Shown here: positions 58,598 to 64,000 of the stretch, one piece after another | How positions within the stretch are numbered: the first letter of the stretch is position 1 | How the letters are laid out: each line of letters opens with the position of its first letter | Source of the DNA: Ectobius pallidus | Taxonomy: Eukaryota; Arthropoda; Insecta; Blattodea; Ectobiidae | DNA length: 64,000 nucleotides | Assembly: GCA_964059195.1 (NCBI GenBank) | Contig: CAXKWD010000009.1 | Location: 46,161,160-46,225,159, forward strand | Reading direction: 5' to 3' | Program-made: the position numbers and the translations under genes | Notes under the pieces: model-generated | What the model was told of the DNA's origin: nothing | What the model saw: only the letters and a program-made list of their open reading frames with translations | Database searches by the model: none

Positions 58598-59261
58598 CTC
58601 ATTTTCGACTAGACAATGGCAGAGCAGCTTTCAAGATATGATTTTTATGATTCATATACAAATAATTCTGCCAGGTCTTTGTCTGAAACCCTCCTTGGGA
58701 AGCTTCCCTGAACTTAAATTTTAGTAAGACAATAGCCATGGTTCTTGAAGGTTATTTTTCCCGTACTGACACTGAGTATTCTTTGATATGACCTAGATTC
58801 TTTTGTTATTCTTTAAGATAGTTTCACTCTACGGGCTACTTTGATAGTAAAATACAGTTTTTAAAAGGCGTTTGTTATGAGTTTTTAGCTAATGAATCAA
58901 TTGCCAATCCAGTATAATAATAATATGCAATTTCCAATTGCAAGTATTTATCGTCATACTTTTATGGTTTTATTTTTATTACTATTATTTTATCGCACCT
59001 TCATGCACTTGTATTTTCGTGAATTTCTAAGGACTGAGCATTGAAATATCTTCATACTTAGCCTACAGTTTCTTTATATTAAAAAACAATTGAACACGGC
59101 TATAGGCTGCATACGAGAAGAAGGAAATAAAAATATGTACTATTGTATGTGTAATGAAGCCATAATATTATACATATATTACAATAAGCAGACCTACAAT
59201 AATAAATAACTCTAGATTGTTATAACACATGAAAGGTCAGATCCTTCGAACACTACTTTTG
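58598..59261. other. no gene seen
   Basis: AT-rich DNA without recognised features. Confidence 0.5.
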
Positions 59262-59450
59262 ACCTCAATGGCAGATGGCAGAATTGGGGCATGTATCAGC
59301 TTGCCTAGTGCCGTAATTACATTTCTTGACCGGAACAGCTCTCACGAAGTTCACCCCAGTCCAGAAAGACCCGAAGAGGTACAGAGGACCAAACTCTGAT
59401 CCATAGTCAAGAACGCCAATCACGAGATCACGCTGGTGGTCGAACTGAGA
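59262..59450 (-). mobile_element. SINE family 1, decayed copy
   Basis: CAATGGCAGATGGCAGAATT, GACCGGAACAGCTCTCACGA and AGACCCGAAGAGGTACAGAG follow the 14.4- and 9.2-kb copies in order. The head remains only as ACCAAACTCTGATCC and AACGCCAATCACGAGATCAC. It is the most diverged copy in the window. Confidence 0.6.
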
Positions 59451-59880
59451 GACCTTCAGGTCTAAAATGGAAAATAAAGACTACAATATTCCAATCAGAA
59501 TAGCAATAACATGTACGTATATAAACATAACCTTTTGATGTGTTCTTTTCTAGTGTAGAAACTTTCAGAACACCTTGTTACTTCTGTTGAGAGCGTTCAT
59601 ACAAGCCCGACTTTTCACTCTGCTCGGCATTAGCATAAGGTAGTCGTAAAGCAAAGCACAGCCTTTATCCAACAGGTTGAGATTTACTGATGCCTTCACG
59701 CCTACAAGACTGATGAGTTCCGCAGCATCTTGCAGAGTTCGCTTCTATTACACCCGCATTAAACAGAATCAGCTTCAAGAACAGGGTTTCTTCCACATTC
59801 ATTCCTTTTCATTAAGCTTCTAATTAACAACTAGTAAGTCTGAACTACTGTCTAACTTTAACATCTATGATGTTAGTTAA

Positions 59881-60335
59881 CCTGGATGGCGCAGTCAGTA
59901 TAGTGCTTCTTTCTGTGCCTGAAGTCGCAGGTTCGATCTCGACCCTGGCATTTTATGAGTTCAATTATATGTCTGTGAAAAAGTGTTGAAAAAAAGGTTT
60001 TATCTCTTGGTATAAGCTACTTGTGTACAAATTTTAATAAATTCGTAAGATACATTTTCAAGAAAATCGCGATAATTGAAATTCTTACATAAAATGGTAC
60101 TAAAAGTAAGAGAAAATCGTCGCTAATCGTATAAAAGCCTCAGAAGACATCTAACCAAAATAGAAAATTTTGTTTTTACAGGATTTTTCATTATAGATAA
60201 TGCTGTACACAGACACACACACAGACATAGTCTTTTAAAATGAAATTTGTATTTTTGGAATCAAGCTACACACAAAACTTGTATTACTGCTGAAAAGTCG
60301 ACATAAAATGTTAGGGTCTAACACAATGGTTATAA
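59881..60335 (+). mobile_element. tRNA-headed copy of repeat Y (copy 3)
   Basis: A tRNA-like head occupies 59883-59951: GGATGGCGCAGTCAG (A box TGGCGCAGTCAG) and GGTTCGATCTCGACC (B box). From about 59975 the text is the reverse complement of repeat Y: ATCTCTTGGTATAAGCTACT, TTTTCAAGAAAATCGCGATA, GCCTCAGAAGACATCTAACC, then the CACAGACACACACACAGACA tract and GTATTTTTGGAATCAAGCT. This suggests that Y is the body of a SINE whose promoter head is kept only here. A chance junction between a SINE head and Y cannot be excluded. Confidence 0.6.
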
Positions 60336-63300
60336 TATACTTATGGTACAGCTACACACATCAGGCATGAGTTACTTATATCATAGTTCACCATATCATT
60401 CATTCGGTTTTTGTGTTCGGAATAGGCTATTATGAGGTCCACTAAGTATTCCGTAGTTTTATTATGCACCTAAATCCTAATGGTTACGATGCTTGGAAAA
60501 TTAATTCTATTTGATAACACGTAGATCCAGGATATTTTTTTATTGCACCAATTTAAGTGTTCCGGTATGCCTAGAGTTTATAGAATTGCTAAATTATTAT
60601 AAACGGCCATGCAGGAATAAAATAATATTACACTCTGGGGTCGAATGAAGTTGAATTTTCTGCGTAGGGTCGAGCTGTGAATCGAACGTTACTTAAAGAA
60701 ATAATATTTGCTTTGGCAATTAAAATGAAATGTAGCGTACAACAGCGGGATTCAGAGGCCGTTATTAGCAGAGTAACAAGAAATTTATTACAATTATTTT
60801 TAGCGAGAGTGAGGTTTTAATTAATTTTTTTTCAGAGAATTTATTTTCAAGCCCTGTTGGGTAGAGCTGGAAACATTTAAACTAATGCCATATAAATCAA
60901 TGAAATCTCACCCACTTGGATATATATTCGGAAAATTCGGAGGGGTGGATCATAGAGAATACAGAGAGGGTTGATGATGAATTCAATAAAAGTATAACGG
61001 TATAATAAATCGTAGACACTTCTACTGTAACAGATTTATCTGTAGGTTTACGAACCTGACTTGAGCTACAGAAGTTCATATGCATATTTACATGTAAGAG
61101 GAGATGGATGGAAAATACATTCTTGGGTCAGAATAGCTCCAAATTTTATGTAATTTTTAAAGGAAAATTGAAAATTTTATTTAGAATGGTGCATGATGTA
61201 GTGAGTGATCTTTTCAGTTATTTTGTGAGAGGTTTGTAGCAAGTCAGGTAATCAAAGTGGATTACGACTTACCAACTAATGTACTCGTACAACGGAAAGA
61301 GGAATTGGTTATAGGCTACAGCTTACCTGAAAAAAAGGGAGAAAAACATGTAATTAAAATACTATTTTAATGTATCGACTAGAAGTAAACATTGCAATCC
61401 CTCAAACCGTAAGTATAATAGTTTTCTTAGAAGTAGTTTATATTAATGAACAAATAGTAATTATACTAACTTATACAATAATAAAAAACAAATCACGGTT
61501 ACATTGCATAAAACGATCCCTTCCGAATGAGCAATTCTCGTGATCGGGGGGCAATAATCACAAAAAATAAATCAATGAAGAATGCTTTAAAAGAAATCAA
61601 ATCTTGGAATTTCCGGAAAATTAAATACTGATTGAAAAATTTGAGACATAACACTAAAAATAAAAATGACTCTTGCTAAAGATAGTTGAAACTTTGGAAA
61701 TCCTTACTACGAACAAATATGAAGTTACCCTACGTTTTTATTGCCTACTCATTACGAATTTTCTTTTTCACTGTAAGCATACCAAATTCACTTAATTTTG
61801 AATTATCTGGACCAACAACAATATTATATTATTTCTCAAGAAGTTCATTTAATAATTTGGTTCAGAAAAAGTAAATAAAATAGTTATATATCCTAGTAAT
61901 AATGTCCTTATAAGTATTTAGTTAAGTTTTTCTTAAATCACTGTAACAGCATAAACTACATTAATAAAGTTGATCTATTCATACAACGAAAAATTCTTGA
62001 GTAGTCCAGATTTTGCAGTCTTTTTAAAATTCAATTTATAAAACTTCGAAATATTCTTCCCATCCAATTATATGCAAGTTAATGTAAAACAGATTAAACG
62101 AGTGCAACATCGTATGCTATACACGTTGGAATTAAGGAACGATAAATGAACAATTTATTAATAATAACTTAAAAACATTATTTGAAAATTTTATTACAGG
62201 CAAAAATGCTATTCTTTATCATTTGTTAGATTATGTTTATTTGACGACAATTATCAAGCGATTCTTAGGCCTGTATCCATCGCCGGTGTGCCAGAATTTT
62301 TCCATACCACATGCAAATGCAAATGTGTCATCGGCCAAGGTCGAGACTGAACCCGCGAAATTGGGAAGAAACAAAGTGCCTTGCCGACTGCTCCATTCAG
62401 GTTTCTGTTTGGTTCAATATTTTTTCAGGGATATTATCCACGTCAAATGGCAATTCCGCTCTTCTAATAAATGTTTCCTTCGGCTTACTGTAGACAACTG
62501 TAGGAACCTGAACATGACAGCACAAACATATTCTTAGGTTTAACATAGTAAGAAATGATGTACGTAAAAGTGAAATCTGACAACCGCTGTATCAAATGTA
62601 TAAATTTTCCTCTTTTTGCCTATTGTTTTAAACTTTCACAGCTACTGGTACGTATAAATTCGCCACCTTAAAAATTGTACAAAAGCAGACATATAAGAAC
62701 AAATAGTGCTTCATACAAAACACGGGGATTTTTATCCACGAGTTAGGATTGTCATTTCTGGAAACTAGCTATTCCACTGAAATTGTCCACATTGATTTCA
62801 AATTAAGAGCCCAGTGATGATTTCCCTTGATGATTTCTTATAATATAGTATCAAATGTATAAATTCAGCTCTGTAACGTTAAATAATATGTATTCTACTC
62901 TCTCTTTGTTAAGGACATTCTATTACATATATATAAAAAAACAAGAAATTGAAAATTATTTGCAAGTCTCTAGCAAAAAATAGTTAACTTTACATTCTAA
63001 TATAGGAATACTATCATCCTTCGTTTCCTATTATATCGCAATTTAATTGTATTCATTTAACGAGTTTTGATACAAGATTGTTCTCTGTTTTCAAGAACAT
63101 TATGAGTTATGAGGGAAATAGATATAAGAACAGATAAACTAATGAACATGAGAGAAATAGAAATAAGAGCAGATAAAGTAATAAACAGAGACAAAATAAA
63201 AAAAGGTAACAAGTTAAACCTATTTAATTATTTTTTCCTAAAGTCTGTATGATTGATTCACTGTGAATTCCTACAAAATCGCAAGAGGTAAAAGTTTTTT

Positions 63301-64000
63301 GGAAATGAGGATGTGTGATTCAATACAAACTCTGAAAAAATGACAACATACTAATTCCTACAATTCCCTTCACGGTACCAATACCTGTGAAGTTTACCAC
63401 GCAAACTTTAATGCTAATTTGTATAATCACCACCCTCATATAGGCTATTACAATTTTTAGAGATGACGAAGAGAATGAAAAAAAACCACACACACACATA
63501 CGTAAAACCCTGAAGTGCAGTAAATAATGTCTCATTATAAAAACAAAAGACATTGAAGAAAGAAACAAGAAAGGCGATTAATGAATGTTTATATGGGTGC
63601 ATCACATGATTTGTTTACATGAAGAAAAGTTTTACAGAAATAAAATATCAAGAATGTGATATATTTGTTTATGTATTTATTTATCAATTACTTTAAAGAA
63701 GCTTCGACAAAGAATTTAACGCGTAGCTCTCACAGTGTTACAATTTTAATGTCTAACTCTTGACAATGTTGTAATTTTAAACAATGAACCAAGATAAAAG
63801 ATTTAACCACAACAGTCTAAAGTTGCTCAGCCCCAAATATAATAAAGCATGAGCGAAAATTTTGACTTTGTAGTAATTCACATAGGCCTAACTTGTCATC
63901 GTAGGTATATCAAATGTAGGAATTCACACATCAAAATCCTACAAACACCCAACCCGATATGATTGCACTGAATACTCTCCTAAATCAATAAACCCAACAT
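60336..64000. other. no gene seen
   Basis: AT-rich DNA with chance frames (60897-61085, 61686-61874, 62223-62537, 63320-63605). Around 63107 and 63161 the phrase GAAATAGA(T/A)ATAAGA(A/G)CAGATAAA repeats, a 54-bp tandem duplication. Nothing else is recognisable. Confidence 0.45.

Noticed and set aside
59883..59951. Possible functional tRNA gene (plus strand)
   Set aside because: The acceptor ends do not pair, and the sequence runs directly into repeat Y; it is treated as a SINE head.

Overview
This is an AT-rich (about 65% by eye), intron- or intergenic-like piece of a eukaryotic genome, most probably an insect with a large, repeat-laden genome. Mariner, Ac-like hAT, Helitron and tRNA-derived SINE families occur together. 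The palindrome AGGCCT, usually inside TAGGCCTA, is strongly over-represented (about 43 copies counted by eye, about 6 expected from base composition). A cockroach-like (Blattodea) source is my guess and cannot be proved from this window. No host protein-coding gene, true tRNA, rRNA or CRISPR array could be supported. Nearly all open frames are chance ORFs of 60-110 codons or lie inside repeats. The only recognisable protein homology is in transposon relics: two mariner transposases, a Helitron helicase and a LINE C-terminal piece.

Layout. 1-8 kb: anonymous AT-rich DNA with a TA-flanked MITE (4208-4476), a 97-bp hairpin (5009-5105) and a partly duplicated dispersed repeat 'Y' (6099-7116). 8.2-9.45 kb: an Ac-like hAT element with near-perfect 8-bp target duplications, then three retroposon insertions, two of them only 32 and 48 bp long, one nested in another. 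10.5 kb: LINE relic. 11-17 kb: tRNA-like SINE heads, a truncated SINE with a perfect 13-bp target duplication, repeat 'X' and a retroposon tail. 20-27 kb: a repeat-like GC-richer patch, a pogo/Tigger-like end, a complete SINE with 12-bp duplications, then a 1.6-kb inverted pair of repeat 'Z' with a SINE in its spacer. 28.1-28.9 kb: a Helitron remnant with intact ends and part of its helicase. 31-36 kb: microsatellites, a 602-bp inverted-repeat element, a tetranucleotide satellite, a mariner with an internally inverted segment and a SINE. 37-40 kb: a CpG-rich island, a SINE head, repeat X, repeat Y split by a hAT MITE, a hairpin MITE and a SINE. 41-50 kb: SINE family 3, repeat Z split by a full SINE, repeat X and SINE family 1. 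51 kb: an 81-bp unit in three copies. 55.2-56.1 kb: a palindromic mariner derivative bounded by TIRs and TA. 59-60 kb: SINE family 1 and a tRNA-headed copy of repeat Y.

There is no gene network to describe. The interest lies in the insertion record: several nestings with readable target-site duplications, and several large inverted repeats that would form double-stranded RNA if transcribed.
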